Assembly (NCBI GenBank): GCA_002420015.1
Contig: DIHF01000002.1
Location: 1-11,799, forward strand
Source: Micavibrio sp. UBA5703
GTDB lineage: Bacteria; Pseudomonadota; Alphaproteobacteria; Micavibrionales; Micavibrionaceae
DNA: 11,799 nt
Reading direction: 5' to 3'
This document shows, piece by piece, positions 1 through 7,415 of the stretch (the stretch's first letter is position 1; every line of letters begins with the position of its first letter). Under the pieces are notes generated by a model. The model saw nothing but the letters and a program-made list of their open reading frames with translations, did not search any database and had not been told where the DNA came from. The position numbers were made by a program, and so were the translations under genes.

Positions 1-225
1 ATCGTCTCGATGAACCACGGCTTCACGGTTGATGTTTCGACCTTGCCCGCCAATGTCGAGCCGACATTCACCTCGCTCTTCGACGGTTCGAATTCCGGCA
101 TTCGCCTGAAAGACGCCCCGGCCTTCTCCGTGCAGCACCATCCGGAAGCCTCGCCCGGCCCGCAGGACAGCCACTATCTTTTCGACCGCTTCGTGGAAAA
201 CATGAAGAAGGCGAAAAGCCGCTAG
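1..225 (+). CDS. carA: Carbamoyl-phosphate synthase small subunit, C-terminal part
   Basis: This is the last 74 residues of CarA, cut by the left window edge. CarA is the glutamine amidotransferase subunit that hydrolyses glutamine and passes ammonia to CarB for carbamoyl phosphate synthesis (pyrimidines, arginine). The visible part carries the end of the class I glutaminase domain: an N-H-G-F segment near the start, then QHHPEASPGPQDS, whose H-P-E holds the histidine and glutamate of the Cys-His-Glu triad. The nucleophile cysteine lies outside the window. The reading frame is open from base 1 and stops at TAG 223-225. Its partner carB is about 2.6 kb downstream, separated by a transporter gene on the opposite strand and a carbonic anhydrase gene, rather than directly adjacent. 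The stop codon is 11 bp from the stop of the convergent transporter gene. Confidence 0.95.
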   Translation: MVSMNHGFTVDVSTLPANVEPTFTSLFDGSNSGIRLKDAPAFSVQHHPEASPGPQDSHYLFDRFVENMKKAKSR

Positions 226-236
226 GAATTTTTCGG

Positions 237-1904
237 CTACGCAATCTCGCTCGCCAGTAATTTTCTCGCCAGATCGATCGCCTCGCCGTAATTTTCGGCG
301 TAATGCACGGTGCATTTATCAAAGGCGAAATCGGCGCGGGAGAACATTTTTTTAGGCTGTTTCTGCGCGGCGGCAAAAATCACCTTGGTTCCCTTGACCT
401 TGCAGTCTCTGGCCAGGCTTTCAAGAACCGTCGCGCCCGAGGCATCCAGAAACGGCACAAGGCGCATACGGATAATCAGGATTTTAGGCATCTGCCCCAT
501 ACGCTTGAGCGTATCCAGAAGATCTCCCGCCACACCGAAGAAAATCGGGCCGGAGATCTGAAAGACCTCGACGCCCTGCGGCAAGTCGGCACGCTGGCCT
601 TCTTCTTCGTCCTTGCTGCCAAAATGCGAAGCCGTGTCAAAGGACATGCCCACAGCCTTGCTCATATGGCTCATGAACAGCAGTGAGGCAAGCGTCACGC
701 CGACGCCGATCGCCACAGTCAGATCGACCAGCACCGTCAGGAAGAACGTCAGGAGGAGGACAACGCGGTCGCTTTTCGACAATTTGAAGATATGTATGAA
801 ATGATTGACCTCGCTCATGCCCCAGGCGACGATGAACAAGATCGCCGCCAGCGTCGCCATCGGCACAAAGCGGATAATATCCATCCCGAACAGCATGAAT
901 ACGAGCAAAAACGCGGCATGAAACATCCCGGCAAAAGGCGTGCGTCCGCCTGATTTGATATTGGTGGCGGTACGTGCAATAGCGCCAGTCGCGGGCAATC
1001 CGGCAAACAGGGCCGATGCGATGTTGGCAACGCCCTGCCCGACAAGTTCCTGATTGGGACGGTGCTTGAACCCGGTCATGCCGTCCGCGACAACCGCCGA
1101 AAGCAGAGCCTCGATGCCTGCCAGAAACGCAATCGTGAAGGCGGAGGGTAAAACTTCCCGCATTTTTTCAAATGAGAGGTCGGGCAGTTCCGGCCAGGGC
1201 AATCCGTGCGGAATTTCAGGGAAACGCGAACCGATGGTATCGACCGGAATATGAAACACCGCAACCGCCAGCGACGAAGCCACCACGGCGATCAGGTAAC
1301 CCGGCAATTTGGGCGCGGCGCGGCGAAGCGCGATAATGAGCAATAGCGAGCAAACGCCGACCGCAATGACCGGCCATTGTGCGGTATCGGCGGAATGAAG
1401 ATAGGCCGACCATTTCGGGATGAAATCCGCGGGCAACTCGGCGGGCCTAAGGCCGAAAAAGTCTTTGACCTGCGATGTAGCGATAATCACCGCTATGCCT
1501 GCCGTAAAGCCCGTCACGACCGGATGCGGGATGAATTTGATAACCTGCCCCAGCCGCGCATAGCCCGAAACCACCAGAATAATTCCCGCCATGAAGGTGG
1601 CCAGCAGCAAGCCGTCATAACCATGCTGGGCGATGACGTTGAACACGACGACGACAAAGGCGCCCGTCGGGCCGCCGATCTGCACCCGCGAACCGCCGAG
1701 GAAGGAGATCAGGAAACCCGCCACAACGGCCGTCAAAAGCCCCTTGTCCGGCGATGCGCCGCTGGCAATCGCCAGCGCCATCGCCAGCGGCAGCGCGATA
1801 ATGGCAACCGTAAGCCCGGCCAGAAGATCGGCCTTCAGATCAGCCCCGCGGTATCCATTACGCAGAACGGTGAATAATTTAGGTGTAAAGGCGGCGGCTT
1901 CCAT
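237..1904 (-). CDS. SulP-family anion transporter with C-terminal STAS domain
   Basis: The product is a 555-residue inner-membrane anion carrier of the SulP (SLC26) superfamily, whose members move sulfate, bicarbonate, or dicarboxylates. Residues 24-415 are strongly hydrophobic with many membrane helices. The SulP signature is visible at about 30-50 (ALPLAMALAIASG), followed by GGPTGAF at 77-83 in the second half of the substrate site region. Residues 442-552 form a cytoplasmic STAS domain, with the loop DASG at 487-490 that is the phosphorylation/nucleotide loop in anti-sigma antagonists. Length is normal for the family. The ATG at 1904 gives a good family start, but no clear Shine-Dalgarno is seen. 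It is convergent with carA and divergent from the carbonic anhydrase gene. Substrate cannot be read from sequence. Bicarbonate is my inference from the neighbouring carbonic anhydrase and carAB; sulfate or a dicarboxylate are alternatives. Confidence 0.9.
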   Translation of the reverse strand: MEAAAFTPKLFTVLRNGYRGADLKADLLAGLTVAIIALPLAMALAIASGASPDKGLLTAVVAGFLISFLGGSRVQIGGPTGAFVVVVFNVIAQHGYDGLLLATFMAGIILVVSGYARLGQVIKFIPHPVVTGFTAGIAVIIATSQVKDFFGLRPAELPADFIPKWSAYLHSADTAQWPVIAVGVCSLLLIIALRRAAPKLPGYLIAVVASSLAVAVFHIPVDTIGSRFPEIPHGLPWPELPDLSFEKMREVLPSAFTIAFLAGIEALLSAVVADGMTGFKHRPNQELVGQGVANIASALFAGLPATGAIARTATNIKSGGRTPFAGMFHAAFLLVFMLFGMDIIRFVPMATLAAILFIVAWGMSEVNHFIHIFKLSKSDRVVLLLTFFLTVLVDLTVAIGVGVTLASLLFMSHMSKAVGMSFDTASHFGSKDEEEGQRADLPQGVEVFQISGPIFFGVAGDLLDTLKRMGQMPKILIIRMRLVPFLDASGATVLESLARDCKVKGTKVIFAAAQKQPKKMFSRADFAFDKCTVHYAENYGEAIDLARKLLASEIA

Positions 1905-1960
1905 AGTCTTAATTGTTTACCTAACGCTATAACTCTCCGCCATGAATATAATATTTTATG

Positions 1961-1989
1961 TTGAATTATCCTACGGAATTCGTTACAAA
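1961..1989 (+). promoter_or_regulatory. Candidate sigma70-type promoter for carbonic anhydrase-carB
   Basis: A TTGAAT at 1961-1966 and a TACAAA at 1984-1989 are separated by 17 bp, each matching four of six consensus bases. They lie in the AT-rich part of the 232-bp gap between the divergent SulP and carbonic anhydrase genes. If used, the transcript would have a leader of about 140 nt before the carbonic anhydrase start at 2137. The call rests on sequence match only. Confidence 0.35.
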
Positions 1990-2116
1990 ATCGTCCTCGG
2001 TACCTAACGCACTTGAATGAGAGTTAAATGCCGAGATCGATTGAGACGATTCCCGACCGCGCAACTGGCAAGACTCTCCCCTTTTTCACCTTTATTATTT
2101 GCCTGTATTCCCCGCC

Positions 2117-2130
2117 TCTCCCGAGGGAGA
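2117..2130 (+). promoter_or_regulatory. Shine-Dalgarno of carbonic anhydrase gene within a small hairpin
   Basis: The purine-rich GGGAGA at 2125-2130 lies 6 nt before the ATG at 2137 and decides the start of the carbonic anhydrase gene. It can also pair with TCTCC at 2117-2121, giving a 5-bp stem (TCTCC with GGAGA) and a CGAG tetraloop. The ribosome-binding site could therefore be partly masked in the mRNA. Confidence 0.55.
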
Positions 2131-2136
2131 ATCATC

Positions 2137-2799
2137 ATGGCTAGGGTATTGCTCGAAGGGTTCAAACGCTTCCGCAAGGATACTTATGAGGGCGCTTCGC
2201 CACTGATGCCTCAGCTCGTGCAGCAAGGGCAGTCGCCGGAATATTTCATCATTTCCTGCATCGATTCCCGCAGCAACCCCGGCACGATCTTCAGAACCGC
2301 ACCGGGCACGTTCCTTGCCCATAAATCGATGGGCGCGCTGGCGCGGCCCTACCGCAAGGGAACGGCGCTGGCCGCGACCCTTGAGTTTGCTGTAACCCAC
2401 AACAAAGTCCGGGAGATCATTGTTCTCGGCCATACGAATTGCGGCGCGGTGGAAGCGCTCATCAACGGAATCGAAGGCGACGAGATTTCAAGTTTCCTCA
2501 GCTTCGCGCAGACGCGGCTTCAAGAAGCCAAAGACAGGCAAAAATCCTGCTGCCCTGACCACGACATTTCCCGCGCCGCTGAAGAACAAATCGTCATCGA
2601 CAGCGCCAGAAACCTTAAAACCTACCCCAGCGTCCAGCAGGCCCTTGCGGAAGACAGGATAACCATCCGCCCGTGGCTGTTTGTGATGGAGGAAGGCAAT
2701 ATTTATGAATACGATGAGACAAAGGGGCAATTCGTTAATATTACGAAATTCGACACTTCGTCCTTGAGTGAACAAAAAAGAGCGGGAGCACAAAGCTAG
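2137..2799 (+). CDS. Beta-class carbonic anhydrase
   Basis: The 220-residue product interconverts CO2 and bicarbonate in the cytoplasm. The beta-class zinc site is complete: C41-x-D43-x-R45 in SCIDSRSNP, then H99 and C102 in GHTNCGAVEAL. D43 and R45 are the conserved Asp-Arg pair that gates the zinc site. The open frame extends upstream to an ATG at 2017, but the start at 2137 is preferred. It has a strong GGGAGA 6 nt upstream, and MARVLLEGF is a normal beginning for this family, whereas the 40 extra residues are arginine-rich and unlike it. The TAG stop at 2797-2799 is followed with no gap by the carB ATG, so the two are almost certainly co-transcribed and translationally coupled. CarB uses bicarbonate as substrate, so a supply role for this enzyme is likely (inference). 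Confidence 0.93.
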   Translation: MARVLLEGFKRFRKDTYEGASPLMPQLVQQGQSPEYFIISCIDSRSNPGTIFRTAPGTFLAHKSMGALARPYRKGTALAATLEFAVTHNKVREIIVLGHTNCGAVEALINGIEGDEISSFLSFAQTRLQEAKDRQKSCCPDHDISRAAEEQIVIDSARNLKTYPSVQQALAEDRITIRPWLFVMEEGNIYEYDETKGQFVNITKFDTSSLSEQKRAGAQS

Positions 2800-5700
2800 A
2801 TGCCAAAACGTACCGACATAAAATCCATCTGCATCATCGGTGCCGGCCCCATCATCATCGGTCAGGCCTGCGAGTTTGACTATTCCGGCGCGCAAGCCTG
2901 CAAGGCCCTGCGCGAGGAAGGCTACCGCGTCATCCTCGTCAACTCCAATCCGGCGACCATCATGACCGACCCGGAGATGGCGGATGCGACCTATATCGAA
3001 CCCATCGACCCGAAAGTCGTTGCCAAAATCCTCCGCAAGGAACGCCCGGACGCGCTGCTCCCAACCATGGGCGGGCAGACGGCGCTCAACACTGCGCTGG
3101 CGCTGGCGGAGAATGGCACGCTGGACGAGCTTGGCATCGAACTCATCGGCGCGGACCGCGAAGCCATCGAAAAGGCCGAGGACCGCGACAAGTTCAAGAA
3201 ATGTATGGCTACGCTCGGGCTGGAAACGCCCCGCAGCGCGGTCGTCCACACCATCGACGAAGCCCGCGCTGTAATGGAAGATATCGGCCTTCCCGCGATT
3301 ATCCGCCCCTCTTTCACCCTCGGCGGCACCGGCGGCGGCATTGCCTACAACAAAGGCGAATACGAACACATCGTACGCGAGGGCCTCGACGCTTCCCCGA
3401 CCACGGAAGTCCTGATCGAGGAATCCGTGCTGGGCTGGAAAGAATACGAGATGGAAGTCGTGCGCGACAAAAACGACAACTGCATCATCGTCTGCTCGAT
3501 TGAAAACATCGACCCCATGGGCGTGCACACGGGGGATTCCATCACCGTCGCCCCGGCCCTGACCTTGACGGATAAGGAATACCAGATCATGCGCAACGCC
3601 TCCATTGCGGTGCTGCGCGGGATCGGCGTTGAAACGGGCGGCTCGAACGTGCAGTTCGGCCTTAACCCCAAGGATGGCCGCATGGTGGTCATTGAGATGA
3701 ACCCGCGTGTTTCGCGCTCCTCGGCGCTGGCGTCGAAAGCCACGGGCTTTCCCATCGCCAAAATCGCCGCCAAGCTGGCGGTTGGCTATACCCTCGATGA
3801 ACTCGGCAACGACATCACGGGCGGCAAAACGCCCGCCAGCTTCGAGCCAACCATCGATTACGTCGTCACCAAAGTGCCGCGCTTTGCCTTTGAAAAATTC
3901 AAGGGCGCGCAAAACACGCTGACGACCTCGATGAAATCCGTCGGCGAAGTGATGGCCATCGGGCGCTGTTTTGAAGAATCCATTCAAAAGGCCATGCGCT
4001 CGCTGGAAAAGGGCCTCGACGGCCTCACCCCCATTGCCCTCAAGAGCAACGGCGACACGGCCCGCGACGATCTGCTGGCCGCCATTGCGCGCCCGACGCC
4101 CCAGCGCATCCTTTATATCGCCGAAGCCCTGCGTCAGGGCATGGGCGTTGATGACGTGCACAACATCTGCAAATTCGACCCGTGGTTCCTTGAGCGCATC
4201 AAAAATATTGTCGACACGGAAACCAGAATTGCCAAAGACGGCCTGCCCGTCGATGCACAGGGCTGGCTGGAACTTAAAAAGCTCGGCTTCTCCGATGCAC
4301 GCCTTGCAAAACTCATGGACGTAAAAGAAAGCGCCGTACGCAAAGCGCGGATCAAGCACGGCGTCCACCCTGTCTTCAAGCGCGTCGATACCTGCGCGGC
4401 GGAAATCCCGTCCGAGACGCCGTATATGTATAGCTGCTACGAAGGCGATGGAGTCAATCCAGCCGAAAACGAAATACAGGCCAGCGGCAAGAAAAAAGTT
4501 ATCATCCTTGGCGGCGGCCCGAACCGCATCGGCCAGGGGATTGAGTTCGACTATTGCTGTGTCCATGCCGCCTATGCGCTGAAAGAGGTCGGGTTTGAAA
4601 CCATCATGGTTAACTGTAACCCGGAAACGGTTTCAACGGACTACGACACCTCCGACCGCCTGTACTTCGAGCCGCTGACCGAAGAAGACGTGATCGAGCT
4701 TATCAACGCCGAGCAGGAAAACGGCGAGGTTCTCGGCGTTATCGTCCAGCTTGGCGGGCAGACGCCGCTGAAACTTGCGGGCGCGCTGCAAAAAGCGGGC
4801 ATTCCCATTCTCGGCACCGACCCCGATGCCATCGACCTTGCGGAAGACCGCGAGCGCTTCCAGAAGCTCATCAAAAAACTCAAACTGTTGCAACCGCCTA
4901 ATGGCTTGGCACACTCAGAAAAAGAAGCCCTCAGCATCGCGGAGGAAATCGGGTTCCCTCTGGTTATCCGCCCTTCTTACGTTCTGGGCGGCCAGGCGAT
5001 GCAGATCGTGCATACGATGGCAGAGCTGAAAAACTACATCAACACCGCCGTGCAGGTATCGGGCGAAAACCCCGTTCTGCTCGACCGCTACCTCAAAAGC
5101 GCGATTGAAGTTGACGTTGACGCGCTGTGCGACGGCGAGGACGTATACGTTTCCGGCATCATGGAACATATCGAAGAGGCCGGGGTGCATTCCGGCGACT
5201 CCGCCTGCGTGCTGCCGCCGCACTCCCTCCCGCCCGAGATCGTGGAGGAAATCAGGGAACAGACTATCAAGCTTGCCAAAGCGCTGAACGTCATCGGTCT
5301 TATGAACGTCCAGTACGCCGTCAGGAAAAACGATGAAACCGGCAAACAGCAGGTCTTTATCCTTGAGGTCAACCCCCGCGCTTCGCGCACGGTGCCGTTC
5401 GTGGCAAAAGCCACGGGCATACCCGTGGCCAAAATCGCGGCGCGTCTGATGGCGGGTGAAAAGCTGGAGAGCTTCAAACCCATTCTGGTCGGCATGAGCC
5501 AAGCGCATTACGCGGTCAAGGCGCCCGTCTTCCCGTTCAACCGCTTCCCCGGTGTTGAACCGCTTCTCGGGCCTGAAATGAAATCAACCGGCGAGGTCAT
5601 GGGACTGGATAAAGACCTGGCACACGCTATTGCAAAATCCCAACTTGCCGCCGGAACGAAACTGCCCAAGGAAGGCACAGTCTTTTTATCGGTCAAGGAT

Positions 5701-6105
5701 GCGGACAAAGACGCCCTGCTCCCGATCGCAAAGGATCTTCTGGGTATGGGGTTTGAACTGGTCGCCACGGGCGGCACGTGCTCCTTCCTCCAGAAAAAGG
5801 GGCTTGCGGTCAAACGCATCAACAAGGTCATGGAAGGCCAGCCGCATATCGGCGACGCCCTCATCAACGGCGAAATCGCGCTCATGATCAACACAACGGC
5901 CAAAAGCACACAGGCGGCAGCCGACTCCAACTCAATCCGCCGTCATGCTCTGATGAACAAAATTCCTTACTACACTCTGTTAACCGCTGCAGGTGCCGCT
6001 GTACAGGCCATCCGCGCCATCAAGGCCCGCGATATCGACGTGGCCTCGCTGCAAAGCTATTTTGCTGAGAAAAAAGGGAAAAAGGTGGCTAAAAAAGTAG
6101 CCTGA
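2800..6105 (+). CDS. carB: Carbamoyl-phosphate synthase large subunit
   Basis: This is a complete 1101-residue CarB, slightly longer than the usual ~1070-1100. It makes carbamoyl phosphate from bicarbonate, ammonia delivered by CarA, and two ATP. Two homologous synthetase halves are seen. The first has an N-terminal GAGPIIIGQ, GGQTALN at 91-97, the ATP-grasp glycine loop GGTGGG at 175-180 and EMNPRVSRSSAL at 299-310. The second has GGGPNRIGQG at 571-580 and EVNPRASRTVPF at 856-867. From about 955 a methylglyoxal-synthase-like regulatory domain follows (ATGGTCSFL, then NTTAKSTQAAADS), the site where UMP and ornithine or IMP act in the family. The last dozen residues are lysine-rich. The start is fixed by the abutting carbonic anhydrase stop, with GGGAG at 2784-2788 inside that upstream gene as the ribosome-binding site. 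Confidence 0.98.
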   Translation: MPKRTDIKSICIIGAGPIIIGQACEFDYSGAQACKALREEGYRVILVNSNPATIMTDPEMADATYIEPIDPKVVAKILRKERPDALLPTMGGQTALNTALALAENGTLDELGIELIGADREAIEKAEDRDKFKKCMATLGLETPRSAVVHTIDEARAVMEDIGLPAIIRPSFTLGGTGGGIAYNKGEYEHIVREGLDASPTTEVLIEESVLGWKEYEMEVVRDKNDNCIIVCSIENIDPMGVHTGDSITVAPALTLTDKEYQIMRNASIAVLRGIGVETGGSNVQFGLNPKDGRMVVIEMNPRVSRSSALASKATGFPIAKIAAKLAVGYTLDELGNDITGGKTPASFEPTIDYVVTKVPRFAFEKFKGAQNTLTTSMKSVGEVMAIGRCFEESIQKAMRSLEKGLDGLTPIALKSNGDTARDDLLAAIARPTPQRILYIAEALRQGMGVDDVHNICKFDPWFLERIKNIVDTETRIAKDGLPVDAQGWLELKKLGFSDARLAKLMDVKESAVRKARIKHGVHPVFKRVDTCAAEIPSETPYMYSCYEGDGVNPAENEIQASGKKKVIILGGGPNRIGQGIEFDYCCVHAAYALKEVGFETIMVNCNPETVSTDYDTSDRLYFEPLTEEDVIELINAEQENGEVLGVIVQLGGQTPLKLAGALQKAGIPILGTDPDAIDLAEDRERFQKLIKKLKLLQPPNGLAHSEKEALSIAEEIGFPLVIRPSYVLGGQAMQIVHTMAELKNYINTAVQVSGENPVLLDRYLKSAIEVDVDALCDGEDVYVSGIMEHIEEAGVHSGDSACVLPPHSLPPEIVEEIREQTIKLAKALNVIGLMNVQYAVRKNDETGKQQVFILEVNPRASRTVPFVAKATGIPVAKIAARLMAGEKLESFKPILVGMSQAHYAVKAPVFPFNRFPGVEPLLGPEMKSTGEVMGLDKDLAHAIAKSQLAAGTKLPKEGTVFLSVKDADKDALLPIAKDLLGMGFELVATGGTCSFLQKKGLAVKRINKVMEGQPHIGDALINGEIALMINTTAKSTQAAADSNSIRRHALMNKIPYYTLLTAAGAAVQAIRAIKARDIDVASLQSYFAEKKGKKVAKKVA

Positions 6106-6112
6106 TATTTTT
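6087..6112 (+). terminator. Possible weak terminator overlapping the carB stop
   Basis: GGCTA at 6087-6091 can pair with TAGCC at 6098-6102 around a 6-nt A-rich loop, followed by a T-rich run (TATTTTT, 6106-6112). The stem is only 5 bp and includes the end of the carB coding region, so any termination would be inefficient. Confidence 0.3.
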
Positions 6113-6113
6113 A

Positions 6114-6142
6114 TTGACATAATTTTTATTCTCCGCTACATT
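6114..6142 (+). promoter_or_regulatory. Promoter of the small gene after carB
   Basis: A perfect TTGACA -35 at 6114-6119 is followed after 17 bp by TACATT at 6137-6142 (four of six bases). Transcription would begin near 6149 and give a leader of about 35 nt before the ATG at 6183. The small gene therefore probably has its own transcript and does not depend on carB. Confidence 0.65.
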
Positions 6143-6182
6143 TCGCTCTTCCTTGAATATAGAAAACCTTGGAGTACAAACG

Positions 6183-6491
6183 ATGTCCCTGTTTATAGTT
6201 TCGAATTTGTTCAACAAAAAAGGCTCCCGGCATGAGGTCACAGCTATAGAAGAATGCTCCGGCTTTGCTGCGCTTATCATCCAAACTGGCAACCACGGAG
6301 ATCCCAAGTTTGCACAAATCGCGGCATCAGTTCCGTTGTCCGCATTGGCTGAACTGTCAGACGCTGTCATGCGCGCCGAAAGACAATTGCGCCCTGTAGA
6401 CGTAAGCTTCGATGGCTTTGAACGAATGAAGGGAGAATACGAAAAAGGCCCGTCACGTTGGAGAGAATTTGTAAAAAGCCATACGTTATAA
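6183..6491 (+). CDS. Small protein of unknown function (102 aa)
   Basis: I do not recognise this protein. It begins MSLFIVSNLFNKK, has no membrane segment or signal peptide that I can see, and one cysteine (C25). Its middle is alanine-rich and probably helical (SALAELSDAVMRAERQL), and the C-terminal part is charged with two tryptophan/arginine-rich turns (RMKGEYEKG, SRWREF). The frame is open from an ATG at 6153, but the start at 6183 is chosen because GGAG at 6171-6174 lies 8 nt upstream and the promoter at 6114-6142 places the transcript start just before 6153. Base composition is richer in A/T than carB or greA, so it may be a later addition to the conserved carB-greA neighbourhood. That it is expressed is well supported by the promoter and ribosome-binding site. 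Its role is unknown. Confidence 0.7.
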   Translation: MSLFIVSNLFNKKGSRHEVTAIEECSGFAALIIQTGNHGDPKFAQIAASVPLSALAELSDAVMRAERQLRPVDVSFDGFERMKGEYEKGPSRWREFVKSHTL

Positions 6492-6566
6492 TTCCGGACG
6501 TTCGGGTACGTTCGCCATCAACAATCAATCCAAACAATGGCTTAAACGCCGCAAGGCTCTTTAGCG

Positions 6567-6595
6567 TTGACGGAAAATCTCAAAAAGCCTATATT
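6567..6595 (+). promoter_or_regulatory. Strong candidate promoter in the greA leader
   Basis: TTGACG at 6567-6572 and TATATT at 6590-6595, each five of six consensus bases, are exactly 17 bp apart. The predicted start is near 6602-6604, about 200 nt before greA and only about 25 nt before an intrinsic terminator stem. Confidence 0.7.
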
Positions 6596-6601
6596 CGGAA
6601 C

Positions 6602-6655
6602 CTGCGATTAACTCTGCTGGTTTGTGCCCGCCCCTCAAGGCGGGTCTTGTTTTTT
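6602..6655 (+). ncRNA. Candidate ~50-nt leader RNA upstream of greA (GraL-like layout)
   Basis: The promoter at 6567-6595 and the terminator at 6627-6655 delimit a transcript of about 52-54 nt with no coding potential. In E. coli the greA leader yields an array of short RNAs (GraL) through termination between the greA promoter and gene. This locus has the same arrangement, although no sequence similarity is claimed. It could be a free small RNA, an attenuated greA leader, or both. The boundaries are predicted. Confidence 0.5.
6627..6655 (+). terminator. Intrinsic terminator in the greA leader
   Basis: A 6-bp all-GC stem (CCCGCC 6627-6632 with GGCGGG 6639-6644) and a 6-nt loop are followed by a T-rich tail ending in six T's (6650-6655). 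It lies 135 bp after the unknown small gene and about 150 bp before greA, so it may end the former, attenuate the latter, or both. Confidence 0.8.
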
Positions 6656-6680
6656 AGATTGTGAGAGTAGAAATTAAATC

Positions 6681-6775
6681 CGTCATTGCGAGGAGGAGCG
6701 CAGCGACGACGCGGCAATCCAAATCCACACGAAAAGACTGGATTGCTTCGCATCCTGCAGATGCTCGCAATGACG
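6681..6775. repeat. Palindromic repeat, copy 1 (TTGC-type)
   Basis: This 95-bp element has outer arms CGTCA (6681-6685) and TGACG (6771-6775), and the complementary termini extend to 12 bp. Inside are arm 1 (TTGC 6686-6689 with GCAA 6714-6717), arm 2 (TCCA 6718-6721 with TGGA 6739-6742) and arm 3 (TTGC 6743-6746 with GCAA 6767-6770, inner stem GCATC/GATGC). It lies between the leader terminator and greA and ends 31 bp before the greA start, so it would be in the 5' leader of any read-through transcript. Repeats with this CGTCATTGCGAG end are, to my knowledge, scattered through many bacterial genomes. Confidence 0.85.
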
Positions 6776-6806
6776 AATGGAATAAAGAAGAAAAAGGACA
6801 AAAAAA

Positions 6807-7280
6807 ATGAATCAGGTCCCCGTTACAAAAACCGGATATCAAAGGCTCGAAGCGGAGCTGAAAGACCTTAAAAGCGTGCAGCGCCCCGCCGTCATCGAGG
6901 CAATTGCTACCGCGCGCGCGCATGGGGATTTGTCGGAGAATGCGGAGTACCACGCCGCCCGCGAACAGCAGAGCTTTATCGAAGGCCGCATCCAGCAGCT
7001 CGAAGCCGCTATCGGCAAGGCCCAGATCATCGACCCCGCGACTTTAAGCGGCAACACCGTGAAATTTGGCGCGACCGTCACCATCGTAGACGAAGACACA
7101 GACGAAGAAGAAACCTGGCAGATCGTCGGCGATTTCGAAGCCGATACGGACAAGAAAAGGCTCTCCATCAGCGCGCCTGTCGCCCGCGCCCTCATTGGCA
7201 AATCGGTCGGCGACTCTGTCGAAGTCTCCACCCCCAAAGGCAAACGCGGCTATGAAATTCTGAAGGTTGTTTTTCAGTAA
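6807..7280 (+). CDS. greA: Transcription elongation factor GreA
   Basis: The 157-residue product rescues backtracked RNA polymerase by stimulating transcript cleavage in the secondary channel. Length matches the E. coli protein. The N-terminal coiled coil spans about residues 8-76 and carries at its tip HGDLSENAEYHAAREQQ, with the catalytic acidic pair D41 and E44. The C-terminal FKBP-like domain (about 80-157) contains the conserved GDSVEVSTPKG near the end. The start has AAGGA at 6794-6798, 8 nt upstream. It follows carB in the conserved alphaproteobacterial order, here separated by a small unknown gene, a leader terminator and a palindromic repeat. It is convergent with the Lrp-type gene. 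Confidence 0.97.
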   Translation: MNQVPVTKTGYQRLEAELKDLKSVQRPAVIEAIATARAHGDLSENAEYHAAREQQSFIEGRIQQLEAAIGKAQIIDPATLSGNTVKFGATVTIVDEDTDEEETWQIVGDFEADTDKKRLSISAPVARALIGKSVGDSVEVSTPKGKRGYEILKVVFQ

Positions 7281-7313
7281 AGTATAGTGGTTCAAATTAA
7301 CAATCAAACATCT

Positions 7314-7375
7314 CGTCATCACACGCCTTGTGCGTGTGATCCATGTGGATTGCACGGACAAGCCGTGCAATGACG
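7314..7375. repeat. Palindromic repeat, copy 2 (minimal form)
   Basis: At 62 bp this is the shortest member. Outer CGTCA (7314-7318) and TGACG (7371-7375) enclose arm 1, a perfect 8-bp stem TCACACGC/GCGTGTGA (7319-7326, 7332-7339), a bare arm 2 TCCA-tg-TGGA (7340-7349), and arm 3, a perfect 8-bp stem TTGCACGG/CCGTGCAA (7350-7357, 7363-7370). The loops of arms 1 and 3 (CTTGT and ACAAG) are complementary to each other. It lies between the convergent greA and Lrp-type genes; no T-run follows on either strand, so it is not a typical terminator. Confidence 0.85.
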
Positions 7376-7415
7376 AAACTTCTTGTACTGGTCCTTTGGA
7401 TTGAAGGGCTATAAA

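Noticed and set aside
217..238. Small hairpin (AGCCG/CGGCT) between convergent carA and SulP genes
   Set aside because: The stem is only 5 bp with a 12-nt loop and no clear T-run after it, too weak to call a bidirectional terminator.
2017..2136. Upstream ATG extending carbonic anhydrase by 40 residues
   Set aside because: No ribosome-binding site; the extension is arginine-rich and unlike the family, whereas the ATG at 2137 has a strong GGGAGA at correct spacing.
2488..4566. Long minus-strand open frame of 692 codons
   Set aside because: It lies entirely opposite carbonic anhydrase and carB, has no recognisable domain, and shows the skewed composition (His, Asp, Val, Phe, Ala) typical of a frame shadowing a GC-rich gene.
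6681..7375. CRISPR array suggested by repeated short motifs
   Set aside because: Only two elements of different length, unequal spacing and a gene between them; no direct repeats with unique spacers.
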